DNA of 64,000 nucleotides, taken from the NCBI GenBank assembly GCA_024707075.1, contig JANQAK010000003.1:372001-436000 (forward strand), written 5' to 3'. Positions 49,986 through 59,249 of this stretch are shown piece after piece. The first letter of the stretch is position 1. Each line of letters opens with the position of its first letter. The notes below the pieces were generated by a model that made no database searches, was not told where the DNA came from, and saw only the letters and a program-made list of their open reading frames with translations. This DNA is from Afipia sp. Lineage in GTDB: Bacteria; Pseudomonadota; Alphaproteobacteria; Rhizobiales; Xanthobacteraceae. A program made the translations under genes and the position numbers.

Positions 49986-50633
49986 ATGCCTGAGGTTATT
50001 TTCACCGGCCCTGCCGGCCGTCTTGAAGGCCGCTATCACCCGGCGAAGCAGAAGAACGCGCCGATCGCGATGGTGCTGCATCCGCATCCGCAATTCCAGG
50101 GCAATATGAACCACCCGATCGTGTATCAGGTCTATTACGCGTTCGTGGCGCGCGGCTTCTCTGTGCTGCGCTTCAACTTCCGCGGCGTCGGCCGCAGCCA
50201 GGGCAATTTTGACCACGGCACCGGCGAACTGTCCGATGCAGCGTCGGCGCTCGACTGGGCGCAGACCATTAATCCCGAAGCCCGCGCATGCTGGGTCGCC
50301 GGTTTCTCGTTCGGCGCATGGATCGGCATGCAGTTGCTGATGCGGCGTCCCGAGGTCGAAGGCTTCATCTCGATCGCGCCGGAGCCGAACCGTTACGACT
50401 TCTCGTTCCTCGCGCCCTGCCCGTCATCCGGCCTGATCGTCCACGGCGACAAGGACATCGTGGCTCCGGCGAAGGACGTCACGACGCTGGTGGAGAAGCT
50501 CAAGACGCAAAAGGGAATCGTGATCGACCAGCAGATCATTCCCGGCGCCAATCATTTCTTCGTCGACAAGATGGAGCCGCTGATGGAATCGGTGACGTCC
50601 TATCTCGACATGCGGCTCGCCAACGTCCGCTGA
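49986..50633 (+). CDS. Alpha/beta hydrolase (dienelactone hydrolase-like)
   Basis: 215 residues from the ATG at 49986. The fold is marked by MVLHPHPQFQGNMNHPIVYQ, LRFNFRGVGRSQG, the nucleophile elbow GFSFGA (Ser), the acid in IVHGDKDIVAPA and the His in IPGANHFFVDKME, a full catalytic triad. Substrate unknown. A strong terminator follows. Divergent from the suf operon, a position it shares with homologues in related genera. Confidence 0.85.
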   Translation: MPEVIFTGPAGRLEGRYHPAKQKNAPIAMVLHPHPQFQGNMNHPIVYQVYYAFVARGFSVLRFNFRGVGRSQGNFDHGTGELSDAASALDWAQTINPEARACWVAGFSFGAWIGMQLLMRRPEVEGFISIAPEPNRYDFSFLAPCPSSGLIVHGDKDIVAPAKDVTTLVEKLKTQKGIVIDQQIIPGANHFFVDKMEPLMESVTSYLDMRLANVR

Positions 50634-50656
50634 CGCCTGCATCGCTTTCTCAAATG

Positions 50657-50692
50657 AAAATGGCGCGGACGATTTCTCGTCCGCGCCATTTT
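50657..50692. terminator. Strong intrinsic terminator after the alpha/beta hydrolase gene
   Basis: AAAATGGCGCGGACG (50657-50671) and its perfect complement CGTCCGCGCCATTTT (50678-50692) form a 15-bp stem with a 6-base loop. T-runs flank it on the plus side and A-runs on the other, so it may serve the convergent GST gene as well. Confidence 0.9.
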
Positions 50693-50712
50693 TTATAACT
50701 GGACCAGCGCCC

Positions 50713-51387
50713 TTAAGCAGCGGCACGCTGATCCAGTTGGGAAAGATACGATTTATGCTTCTTCATGAAGGCCCGCAGCAGCGCCGGATATTCGGCGCTC
50801 ACTGCTTCGCGGACCGAGGGCCGCTCGCGCAGGCTGTCACGCCAGCGCGCGATCTTTGGCTTGCCGGCGAGAATGCCGAAATCTCCGATCTCATCGATCG
50901 TATCGAAATAACGGAACACCGGCGCGAACACCGCGTCGACCAGCGAAAAGGATTCGCCGTCGAACCACGGCGCAGCGACGAGCCGCGATTCAAGCCGCTC
51001 GAATTTCTCGGTGGCCTGCTTCACCTTGACGTTGAAAGCCGCTTCATCGGTGACTGTCTCCAGGCCCCAGACATCGCCCAGCACCGCTGAGCCGAATTCC
51101 ATCCAGGCCCGATGCTCGGCGCGAGTCAGCGGGTCCTTCGGATGCAACGGCTTGGGCTGGGTTTCCTCGAGATATTCGAGGATGACCGCGGATTCGAACA
51201 CCACCTTGTCGCCGACTTGCAGCACCGGCACTTTGCCGAGCGGCGAGATTTTCAGGAACCAGTCGGGCTTGTTGTCGAGGTCAATGTCGATCCGCTCGAA
51301 CGGCACGCCCTTCTCCTTCAGCGAAATCACGGCGCGCTGAACGAAGGGGCAGAGCTTGTGGCTGATGAGCGTGAGTTTCTCGGTCAT
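50713..51387 (-). CDS. Glutathione S-transferase family protein
   Basis: 224 residues. The N-terminal thioredoxin-like domain has SHKLCPFVQRAVISLKEKGV, where the Cys-Pro-Phe resembles omega-type GSTs with a catalytic cysteine, then ISPLGKVPVLQVGD and FESAVILEYLEE, the glutathione-binding cis-Pro and Glu-Ser. The C-terminal helical domain includes FSLVDAVFAPVFRYFD. Possible glutathione-dependent reductase or transferase of unknown substrate. It follows a small gene with an ATGA junction. Confidence 0.85.
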   Translation of the reverse strand: MTEKLTLISHKLCPFVQRAVISLKEKGVPFERIDIDLDNKPDWFLKISPLGKVPVLQVGDKVVFESAVILEYLEETQPKPLHPKDPLTRAEHRAWMEFGSAVLGDVWGLETVTDEAAFNVKVKQATEKFERLESRLVAAPWFDGESFSLVDAVFAPVFRYFDTIDEIGDFGILAGKPKIARWRDSLRERPSVREAVSAEYPALLRAFMKKHKSYLSQLDQRAAA

Positions 51388-51569
51388 GGATTGCCTTCCG
51401 AACTGCGGATGGAGCGGATCGCTTTCGTCATCCGGCAGCGCGTCACACGGACGGCGCCGCGCGCACTCAGAAACAACTGTGTTGCCAGAAACATGGCGTC
51501 GGCGATCTGCATGGGACTCTCGATGAATGCATCTGCATCTTTATAGACGGCGGGGCCGACCATCGTCAA
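51384..51569 (-). CDS. Possible small protein upstream of GST (61 aa)
   Basis: The frame ends in an ATGA overlap with the GST start, the usual sign of translational coupling. It encodes a small basic protein (MTMVGPAVYKDADAFIESPM, then QIADAMFLATQLFLSARGAV). No family recognised and no clear ribosome site, so it may be spurious. Confidence 0.3.
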   Translation of the reverse strand: MTMVGPAVYKDADAFIESPMQIADAMFLATQLFLSARGAVRVTRCRMTKAIRSIRSSEGNP

Positions 51570-51590
51570 GTTTCATGCAGGTGCATGTAA

Positions 51591-52688
51591 TCACGGTTTC
51601 GCGAGGACACCACCAACCAGCGGAGCGGATACGCCGGTCGTTCCCGGAAACGTCAGCGGCAAGCCTTTAAGACTGCGCACTGCCATGTAAGCGAAGGCCT
51701 GCGCCTCGATGGCGTCCCCGGACCAGCCCAGATCGTTGCCCCGCGTCACAGCAGCCGGCGCCAGACGCTCGGCCAGCATTCGCATCAGCGCCGGATTGCT
51801 CGCGCCGCCTCCCACCACGATCCAGCTTATCGGAATCCTTGGCAGCATCGGCGCGACCATGGCGATCGAAGCCGCAGTAAAAGCCGTCAGCGTCGCGGCG
51901 CCGTCTTCCGTCATCATGTCGTCGACGCTCAGCGCGGCAAAGTCGTTGCGGTCGAGCGATTTCGGCGGCCGCTCAGCAAAGAACGGACGGCTCAATCCGC
52001 GCGCGATCCACTCCACATTCGCGCGGCCCTTGGCGGCTGCGCGGCCATCGCGGTCCACCGCTTCACCCGTCCGGCGCAGCATGAAATCGTCAAGCAAGGC
52101 ATTGCCGGGACCGGTATCGCAGGCGATCAGGATTTCGCCGTCGATGTAAGTGATATTGGAAACACCGCCGATATTCACGACAACCGTCGGGCCAGCGCGA
52201 TTCAACATCCGCACCAGCGCACGATGATAGACCGGCACCAACGGCGCGCCCTGCCCGCCCGCCGCGACATCGGCGGCGCGCAGATCGAACACCACCGGAA
52301 CGCCAAGCGCCTTCGCCAGCGCATTGCCGTCGCCGATCTGCACGGTCAGTTTCTGGTCAGGCCGATGCAGCACTGTCTGTCCGTGAAAGCCGACGACATC
52401 GATGGCTTCGCGCGACAAATTATGCGCGGTCAGAAAACTCTCGACGGCTTCGATATGCGCGCGCGTCACCAATGCTTCCGCATCGGCCAGAACGCCCGGA
52501 CGCGCGTCGCGCGTCGTCATCGCCACCGCGTCGGCAAGCGCCTGTCTCAGCAATCCGCGCTCGCTGTCGGAATAGGCGCGATAACCCGCCGGGCCGAATG
52601 CGCCGATGCGCTCGCCATCCGTCTCGATCAGCGCGACATCGACCCCGTCGAGGGACGTGCCGCTCATCAGCCCGATCGCCTTCAGCAA
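51591..52688 (-). CDS. anmK: Anhydro-N-acetylmuramic acid kinase
   Basis: 365 residues. It phosphorylates and opens 1,6-anhydroMurNAc released by lytic transglycosylases, feeding cell-wall recycling. Signatures are AIGLMSGTSLDGVDVALIET, VVGFHGQTVLHRPDQKLTVQ, VVVNIGGVSNITYI and DTGPGNALLDDFM. Divergent from tyrS, a gene pairing frequent in proteobacteria. It links functionally to the MltB-type enzyme at 21076. Confidence 0.95.
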   Translation of the reverse strand: MLKAIGLMSGTSLDGVDVALIETDGERIGAFGPAGYRAYSDSERGLLRQALADAVAMTTRDARPGVLADAEALVTRAHIEAVESFLTAHNLSREAIDVVGFHGQTVLHRPDQKLTVQIGDGNALAKALGVPVVFDLRAADVAAGGQGAPLVPVYHRALVRMLNRAGPTVVVNIGGVSNITYIDGEILIACDTGPGNALLDDFMLRRTGEAVDRDGRAAAKGRANVEWIARGLSRPFFAERPPKSLDRNDFAALSVDDMMTEDGAATLTAFTAASIAMVAPMLPRIPISWIVVGGGASNPALMRMLAERLAPAAVTRGNDLGWSGDAIEAQAFAYMAVRSLKGLPLTFPGTTGVSAPLVGGVLAKP

Positions 52689-52804
52689 GGCCTTCTCCTT
52701 CGGGCAGAAATGCCCTCATTCGCTTGGTTGAATCCGACGCCGGACCTGATACACCACAGGCCCAAACAAAACGCTAAATCGCCCGATCGTTAAAGAGTGC
52801 CTTC

Positions 52805-54058
52805 ATGAGCGCCTACAAGTCCGATTTCCTCAATATTCTCGCAAGCCGCGGCTTCATCCACCAGATGTCGGATGCCGCAGGCCTCGATGCGCTTGCCGAG
52901 AAGGGCGAGGTAAAGGCTTACATCGGATACGACTGCACGGCGTCATCGCTTCATGTAGGCCACCTGCTCTCGATCATGATGCTGCATTGGCTTCAACAGA
53001 CCGGCAACAAACCTGTCGTGCTCATGGGCGGCGGCACCACCCGCGTGGGCGATCCGTCCGGCCGCGACGAGACCCGCAAGCTGCTGACCTACGAGCAGAT
53101 CGATGCCAACAAGGAGTCCATCAAGGGGACCTTCACCAAGTTGTTGCGGTTCGGTTCAGACAAAAGCGATGCCGTGATGGCCGACAACGCGGAATGGCTC
53201 ACAACGCTGAACTACATTGAAATGTTGCGCGACGTCGGCCGGCACTTCTCGATCAATCGCATGCTGACCATGGACTCCGTGAAGATGCGGCTGGAGCGCG
53301 AGCAGGAACTCTCGTTCATCGAATTCAACTACATGATCCTGCAATCCTACGATTTCGTCGAACTGTCGCGGCGCTATGGATGCAATCTGCAAATGGGCGG
53401 CTCCGATCAGTGGGGCAATATCGTCAACGGCATCGATCTCGGCCGACGGATGGGCACGCATCAGCTTTACGCGCTGACATGCCCGCTGCTGACGACGTCG
53501 TCGGGCGCCAAGATGGGCAAGACGGCGGCCGGCGCGGTGTGGCTCAACGCCGATCTGCTCAGCCACTATGATTACTGGCAGTTCTGGCGCAACACCGAGG
53601 ACGGCGACGTAGAACGCTTCCTGAAATTGTTCACGCTGCTGCCGCTCGACGAGATCGCGAAACTCGCCGCGCTGAAAGGCCAGGACATCAACGAGGCCAA
53701 GAAAGTGCTCGCGACCGAGGCGACAGCGCTGATCCGCGGGCGCGAAGCCGCTGATGCTGCTTCGGAGACAGCGCGCAAGACCTTCGAGGAAGGCACCATC
53801 GCCGGCGACCTTCCAACGTTGGAAATTCCGCGCGCTGAGTTCGAAGCCGGCGCGCCGGTGCTGGGATTGTTCGTCAAGGCGGGGCTTGTCGCCTCCAATG
53901 GCGAGGCGCGGCGGCAGATCAAGGGCGGCGGCCTGCGCGTCAACGACGTTGCGGTCACCGATGAAAAAATGGTGCTGACGCCGAAGGAGCTTACAGCGGA
54001 CGGCGTTATCAAGCTGTCGATGGGCCGCAAGCGTCATGTCCTGCTGAAGCCGCTGTAG
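52805..54058 (+). CDS. tyrS: Tyrosyl-tRNA synthetase
   Basis: 417 residues. Class I synthetase charging tRNA-Tyr. The HIGH-type motif is in [17 protein letters not shown], the tyrosine site in [37 protein letters not shown] is conserved, and the KMSKS equivalent is SGAKMGKT. The C-terminal S4-like RNA-binding domain ([20 protein letters not shown]) is present. Full length. Confidence 0.96.
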   Translation: MSAYKSDFLNILASRGFIHQMSDAAGLDALAEKGEVKAYIGYDCTASSLHVGHLLSIMMLHWLQQTGNKPVVLMGGGTTRVGDPSGRDETRKLLTYEQIDANKESIKGTFTKLLRFGSDKSDAVMADNAEWLTTLNYIEMLRDVGRHFSINRMLTMDSVKMRLEREQELSFIEFNYMILQSYDFVELSRRYGCNLQMGGSDQWGNIVNGIDLGRRMGTHQLYALTCPLLTTSSGAKMGKTAAGAVWLNADLLSHYDYWQFWRNTEDGDVERFLKLFTLLPLDEIAKLAALKGQDINEAKKVLATEATALIRGREAADAASETARKTFEEGTIAGDLPTLEIPRAEFEAGAPVLGLFVKAGLVASNGEARRQIKGGGLRVNDVAVTDEKMVLTPKELTADGVIKLSMGRKRHVLLKPL

Positions 54059-54069
54059 CGCAGCCGCAT

Positions 54070-54513
54070 TCAGTTCTGGCGCAACATCGTCATCATGGTC
54101 GCCGACATGGTGGCGATCAGTTTCTCGCGCCCACCATCATTGGCCAGCGCCCGCCCTTCTGCAATCACAAGGGTGCGCCCCGGCTTCACGACGCTGCCCA
54201 CGAAGCGGAATGTTTGCCCCTTCGCCGGGGCCAACAGATTGATTTTGAATTCAACGGTGAGAATGTCGGCCCGCGCCGGCATCAGCGTGTAAGAGGCCAG
54301 CCCGCAGGCGGTATCGAGCGCGGTGGAAATCGCGCCAGCGTGCAGAAAGCCGTTCTGCTGCGAGAACTTTGCATCGTACGGCATCTGCAATTCAAGCGTT
54401 CCAGGCTCGATCCGGGCCAGAGAAATTCCAAGCGTCGCCATCGCCGGCTGATTGGTAAAAGTCCGCCGGACCCGCGCATCGTAGTCTGGATCCTGAACCT
54501 GAAATCCGCTCAT
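54070..54513 (-). CDS. PaaI-type hotdog thioesterase
   Basis: 147 residues. The hotdog fold has the PaaI-like QQNGFLHAGAISTALDTACG and TVEFKINLLAPAKGQTFRFV blocks; the Asp in the first is the likely catalytic acid. It would hydrolyse acyl- or aroyl-CoA esters of unknown kind. The start overlaps the stop of the large AsmA-like gene by four bases, so both are probably co-transcribed. Confidence 0.85.
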   Translation of the reverse strand: MSGFQVQDPDYDARVRRTFTNQPAMATLGISLARIEPGTLELQMPYDAKFSQQNGFLHAGAISTALDTACGLASYTLMPARADILTVEFKINLLAPAKGQTFRFVGSVVKPGRTLVIAEGRALANDGGREKLIATMSATMMTMLRQN

Positions 54514-57500
54514 TGCTGACTGGGTGCAGCAAAATCCGCAGGAACGTTCTGCTTGCCGGTGTTGAAGTCGAAGATCTTGCGGAACACGCCGGGCGCCATC
54601 GCGGAAATCGGATTGACGCGGAGAACCGGCGCGCCGGGCGTGCCGACAACTTCATAGGTGATGCCGATCAGGCCTTCATTGCTGCCGCCGCCGAGGAACA
54701 GGCCGACGATCGGGATCTGGCCGAACATATTGTTGAGGCCGAACAGCGGAACGAAGGTGCCGCTCATCTTCACCTGATTGACGGGATAGTCGATAAGTCC
54801 TTCGATGGTTGCTCCGACCGTCGGCCCGCGAAGCACGCCATCCTTGATCCGCAACTGGCCGCTCTGCCGGACAAATTCCGCGCGCATTCCGGAGAAGCCG
54901 ACGCCCTGCTGGTTTCCAGCCGGCCCGTTCGCCACCACGCGGTCGAGAGCGGATTCACCCTTGATGGTGAAATCGCGAACGTTCAGCAATCCTTCCTGCG
55001 GGGACGTATCGGACGTCGGAGGATCGACCGCCAGCCACATCTTGCCGCCATTCATCTTGGCATAGATATCGTTGAATCTGAAAAACGCGCCGGCGTCGTT
55101 GGTTTCGACGTAGAGAACATCGCGTCCCTGCGCGCGGCCGCGCAGATCGCCGATCACTGGCGTGTCACGCCCGATCTTGCCGTTGAGCGAGAACGTCCTG
55201 ACCGCGCCGTTGCGGCGCGACAGCTTCAGGTCCACGCTGCGAATGGCTTCGCCATAGAAGCCAGCAAGCGCGCCGAGCTTGGCATCGATATCGAGGTCGA
55301 TGTTTTTCGATTTTTCCTTGGCGGTCTGGTCCCTGCCGGACATCGCGCCCTTGATGAAACCGCGGCCATCGAACACTTCGCCGCGCATTGTGACCTTCAG
55401 AGTCCCGTCCGGTGCACGTTCTGCCTTCAGGTTGGCCTTGTCGCCTTCCGAGGGTGCGAATGTCGGGAACGACGCGCTCACCAGATCATTCTTGTCATCG
55501 ACCTCGAGCGTTCCCTTGATCAGCGTGCCATTGCCGTCGATAACAATGTCCTCGAAACGCGTGCCCTGAGGTTTCTGCACGACATTGAAGGTCATCTTGG
55601 TGGTCTTGCCCGCAACCTTGTTCCAGCCCGGCAGCAGGTTGTCGATGCGCGCAGCGGTCAGATCGGCCTCGACGCCGAAGCGGTTATCGCGATTGTCGCC
55701 CTCGCCGCCTGCGATCTTGCCGGTCAGCTTGACGGGAATGGCGCCGCTGATACTCGAACCGAGATCGACGCCAAGACGCGCGCGGGCAGCGTCGTCGAGA
55801 ACGGCCGCAACCTTCACATCGGCATCGCCGTCGTTGTTCTTGCGGTAGTCGAGCGCCGCCGGCTGGCCGCCGATCTTGACGTCGCCTTTCACGCGGTAGC
55901 CCTGATTGTCGGCCATCACCTTGAGCGAACTTGCTTCGAGCTTCTGGTTCAGCGCGAGCTTGTCGACAGCCAGCGCGCCGAGATCGAGATTCACCGTGTA
56001 AGTCGTGTCAGCTTTCGTCAGCGCGTTCTTCAACGGCATGGCGAGGGTGACGATCGCGGAAATCGTGCCCTTGCTCGAATTCGGATCGATCGCGGTATCG
56101 CCGATATCGCGCAGGCGTTCCGATTGCAGGATTTCCGCCGCGGCGGGCACCGGCCCGTCGAGACGAAAACGCACCCGCGTCGGGGCCGGTTTCGGCGCAA
56201 GATCCGGCACCTCGAACACAAGGTCGGAAATGTTCAGTCTTCGCCCGGCAGGCGTGTCCACGGCTCCCTGTCCCACCGTCACGTTGACGGTTCGTCCGCT
56301 GACACGTCCCTTCATGTCGGCATCGCGGACAGACGGCATATCGTCGACGGGCCGGATGGTCAGACCACTCGCGGAAAAATTCACCGACAGGCCATCGTCC
56401 GGAATCGGTGGACCGCCGCGCACGAGCGTATGTACCGGCGCGTTCACGGCAACGTCGAGCCGCTGGACCATGCCGCGATCGACGCGCTCCGTCAGCCATT
56501 CGCGCACTTCAGGCGTCACCAGCACAGGCCAAATCCGCTTCAATACCGATACCGGCATCGGCGTGGCGGCCATCCCGAGCGTCAGGCGCGGTTCGCCGGA
56601 ATAGTCGATGCTGCCCGAACCGGCGATGCCAATTTCGCCGTTGCTGATGTCGCACTGGGTCATCAGCACGCGGCGGTTCTCGGTATCGAACCGCAGGCGA
56701 ATGGCGATGCGATTGAAGATCGATGGATTCTCGCCGTTCTCGCCCGCCAGCAGGATCGTTCCGCCGCTGAAGCCCAATTGCCAGTTCGGTATGCTGTCGT
56801 TGGGGGGCTCGAGATGCGCCAGCATGGTGATGCGGTTGGCGCCTGCGTAGATATGAAACGGCGCGACCATGACGCGGCGTCCGGCGTCCCATTCGACCCG
56901 CGCGTCGGCGTGGTCGATCACCATCGGATAGTCCGGCACATTCAGATCGACGATCGTGCCCTTGCCGGCGACAAACTCGCCGCGGAAAAACGTCGGAAGC
57001 CCATCGCGTCCGATTTCACCCTTGAATTCGCCGCTGAGCGGCATGTCCGCCGCGTAGGTGAAATCTTTCAGCCGGGCCGCGAGCAGCAGGTTGTTGGCCG
57101 GAACCTTGTTGGCGCCGATCTCAATCGAGCGCACGCCGTTCGATGGTGCGCCCACCGCAACCTTGAGCTCCCAGCCATTCTTCCCTTCTTCGCCGACGCT
57201 CAATGCCGCACCGCCGCCGAGCGGCCGCCGCAGGCTGAGGCTGATGTTCTTGAAGTTGAGAACGCCGCCGTTGCGCTGGTCCTCGACCGTCAGCACGCCA
57301 TTGCGCAATCCGATTTCGTTGAGGCTCTGACCGTCAAGGCCATTGGCACTGAGGCTGTCGAGCCAATCAAGCGCCGCAATCAATCCGCCGGCGCCATTCG
57401 ACGAAGCTGCGGACGCGGCGGGTATGGTCGGCGGAGCCGGCGAGGCCTGGAACGGCAGCGGCGGCGGCCCCGAGGACGCCTGCGCGGCAGGTTTGACCGG

Positions 57501-58133
57501 AACCTTTCCCGTCGCGAGCGGGCTGTTGCTCTGCCCCGTCGAAACAATCACGCGGCCGTCGGGCGTGATCCGCACCGCAAGTTCCGCGCCGACGAGACGA
57601 AGTGTTTCGGCCCGAAGGTGTCCCATCAGCAGCGCGGTGCCGGAGAGCCGCACCTCCGCCTTCGGCGCGCTCGCGACAATGTTGCGCGCATGATCGCGCA
57701 CGACGATGTCACGCAGCCGGACGGCAATCCTGATGCGGCCGGCGCGCTCGATCTGCGTGCCGCCGACCTCAACCTTGTGATCGTGTCCGAGATTTTCCTC
57801 GATCGCCGACGCCAGCCACGGCGTCATGACGTCAAGATTGACCGGCCCCGCGCCGAGGCGCAGCCACAGCGCGCCGAAGGCTGCGGCAGAGACCACGCCA
57901 AGCGATGCAAGCCCTATCGCTGTTCGTCCAAGCCACCGGCTGCCACCAAGCCAGCGGCGCATCCCGCGAAACCCGTCCGTGAACCGATGAACGCCGAGGC
58001 TTGGCCGATTCAGGAGCTTGATCGCCCGGTCGCACGACGCGGCATCGTCATGGTGATTCCATCCGGAATCGTCCCAATGCCGTTGCTCGTTGACGGCCTT
58101 CGCAAAGGCTTTCTGGGGCTCGGAACTCGACAT
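54510..58133 (-). CDS. Large AsmA/DUF3971 (YhdP-like) envelope protein
   Basis: 1207 residues. A cytoplasmic N-terminus (about 70 residues) precedes one membrane helix (TAIGLASLGVVSAAAFGALW). The long periplasmic part of repeated beta-strands follows, including a DUF3971-type region and an AsmA_2-like C-terminal block (GATIEGLIDYPVNQVKMSGT then FGLNNMFGQIPIVGLFLGGG). YhdP/TamB/AsmA-type proteins are thought to bridge the envelope and move lipids to the outer membrane. A Pro/Ala/Ser-rich linker lies at about 210-245. It is the first gene of a pair with the thioesterase. Confidence 0.85.
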   Translation of the reverse strand: MSSSEPQKAFAKAVNEQRHWDDSGWNHHDDAASCDRAIKLLNRPSLGVHRFTDGFRGMRRWLGGSRWLGRTAIGLASLGVVSAAAFGALWLRLGAGPVNLDVMTPWLASAIEENLGHDHKVEVGGTQIERAGRIRIAVRLRDIVVRDHARNIVASAPKAEVRLSGTALLMGHLRAETLRLVGAELAVRITPDGRVIVSTGQSNSPLATGKVPVKPAAQASSGPPPLPFQASPAPPTIPAASAASSNGAGGLIAALDWLDSLSANGLDGQSLNEIGLRNGVLTVEDQRNGGVLNFKNISLSLRRPLGGGAALSVGEEGKNGWELKVAVGAPSNGVRSIEIGANKVPANNLLLAARLKDFTYAADMPLSGEFKGEIGRDGLPTFFRGEFVAGKGTIVDLNVPDYPMVIDHADARVEWDAGRRVMVAPFHIYAGANRITMLAHLEPPNDSIPNWQLGFSGGTILLAGENGENPSIFNRIAIRLRFDTENRRVLMTQCDISNGEIGIAGSGSIDYSGEPRLTLGMAATPMPVSVLKRIWPVLVTPEVREWLTERVDRGMVQRLDVAVNAPVHTLVRGGPPIPDDGLSVNFSASGLTIRPVDDMPSVRDADMKGRVSGRTVNVTVGQGAVDTPAGRRLNISDLVFEVPDLAPKPAPTRVRFRLDGPVPAAAEILQSERLRDIGDTAIDPNSSKGTISAIVTLAMPLKNALTKADTTYTVNLDLGALAVDKLALNQKLEASSLKVMADNQGYRVKGDVKIGGQPAALDYRKNNDGDADVKVAAVLDDAARARLGVDLGSSISGAIPVKLTGKIAGGEGDNRDNRFGVEADLTAARIDNLLPGWNKVAGKTTKMTFNVVQKPQGTRFEDIVIDGNGTLIKGTLEVDDKNDLVSASFPTFAPSEGDKANLKAERAPDGTLKVTMRGEVFDGRGFIKGAMSGRDQTAKEKSKNIDLDIDAKLGALAGFYGEAIRSVDLKLSRRNGAVRTFSLNGKIGRDTPVIGDLRGRAQGRDVLYVETNDAGAFFRFNDIYAKMNGGKMWLAVDPPTSDTSPQEGLLNVRDFTIKGESALDRVVANGPAGNQQGVGFSGMRAEFVRQSGQLRIKDGVLRGPTVGATIEGLIDYPVNQVKMSGTFVPLFGLNNMFGQIPIVGLFLGGGSNEGLIGITYEVVGTPGAPVLRVNPISAMAPGVFRKIFDFNTGKQNVPADFAAPSQQ

Positions 58134-58410
58134 TGCCTCTCGGTACTGATGTCAGCCTGGCCGCCGCCGGGCGTCGAATGGAAGATTCGCGCCGCCGGAG
58201 GCGATGCGGCCAGACTAAAGGTCCAGTCTTAGTTTATTGTATCGTTCGTCGTTCGACCGCTGGCCGGAGAGAGTCGTAAATTCAATCGATTGGCTATCAC
58301 CATACCTTAGGGACGTCAGAATTGCCCAGCCGCAGAACGCCGTTCTGGCACCTGACCGCAGTCCCCACGAATCCCAAAATACCCCGCTGAAAGCGACGAA
58401 AGGAAGGCGT

Positions 58411-59148
58411 ATGTCCAAGAAAACTCGAAAGAAATCGTCCAAATCGGCCTCTGGCCGATCAGCCTCGAAAACGGGTGGCGCGAAAGCCAAGCCGACCAAA
58501 CGCGCCACGGCGAAAAAGCCGCGCGCCTCCGCCGCCAGGAAGGCCTCAAGCAAACGCGGCGCGACGCCAAAAAAGACACCTGCAAAAACCGCGAAGCGTT
58601 CGGCGAGCAAGGCAGCATCGGCGAAGAAATCTGCCGCAGCCAAGAGTAAAAAGAAGCCCGCCGTCGCTCCGGCGCGCACGATCGCTGCGCTGAACGAAGG
58701 CGACACCGCACCGGCGTTCTCATTGCCGCGCGATGGCGGACAACTCGTGTCGCTGGCGGACTATGCCGGGCGCAAGCTCGTGATCTTCTTCTATCCCCGC
58801 GCCAACACGCCGGGATGCACGCTGGAGGCGATCGCTTTCAGCCGCCTCGCCGACGCCTTCGCGTCGGCCCGGACCGCTGTCCTCGGCGTATCGGCCGATC
58901 CGGTGACCGCGCAGGAATCCTTTCGCGACAAGCACGACCTGACCGTTCCGCTTATTTCCGATGAGACGCTCGGGATGCTGAAAGCCTATGGAGTCTGGGG
59001 TGAGAAATCGATGTACGGCAAGACGTTCATGGGAATTTCTCGCACGACGGTTCTGATCGATGGCGACGGCAGGATCGTGCGGATCTGGCGCAACGTGAAG
59101 GTCGATGGCCATGCCGACCAGGTCTTGGCGGCCGCCATGGCTGCGTAG
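58411..59148 (+). CDS. bcp: Bcp/PrxQ peroxiredoxin with histone-H1-like N-terminal extension
   Basis: 245 residues from the ATG at 58411 (AAGGAAGG upstream). The first roughly 93 residues are Lys/Ala/Ser repeats (KKTPAKTAKRSASKAASAKK). Then comes a complete AhpC/TSA domain: LNEGDTAPAFSLPRDGGQLV, FFYPRANTPGCTLEAIAF with the peroxidatic Cys near 136, and LISDETLGMLKAYGVWGEKS. It should reduce peroxides. The resolving Cys five residues on (as in E. coli Bcp) is replaced by Ile, so it would work as a 1-Cys enzyme. The basic tail may tether it to DNA. Confidence 0.88.
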   Translation: MSKKTRKKSSKSASGRSASKTGGAKAKPTKRATAKKPRASAARKASSKRGATPKKTPAKTAKRSASKAASAKKSAAAKSKKKPAVAPARTIAALNEGDTAPAFSLPRDGGQLVSLADYAGRKLVIFFYPRANTPGCTLEAIAFSRLADAFASARTAVLGVSADPVTAQESFRDKHDLTVPLISDETLGMLKAYGVWGEKSMYGKTFMGISRTTVLIDGDGRIVRIWRNVKVDGHADQVLAAAMAA

Positions 59149-59249
59149 AAACACAGCGTAGCTGTTTCCCGAAAATTAACCATGAAAGGTTCAAATCGGC
59201 CTCTGTAATTGAGCCGTCCGGAGCGTTTCCGGCCGGCGCGGGAGTGCTG

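Noticed and set aside
54513-58232. Very long open frame (about 1,240 codons) on the plus strand opposite the AsmA-like gene
   Set aside because: It mirrors the real gene in a high-GC region where antisense stops are rare. The composition (His/Arg/Asp-rich, no domain blocks) is that of a shadow frame, whereas the minus strand shows a membrane helix and family blocks.
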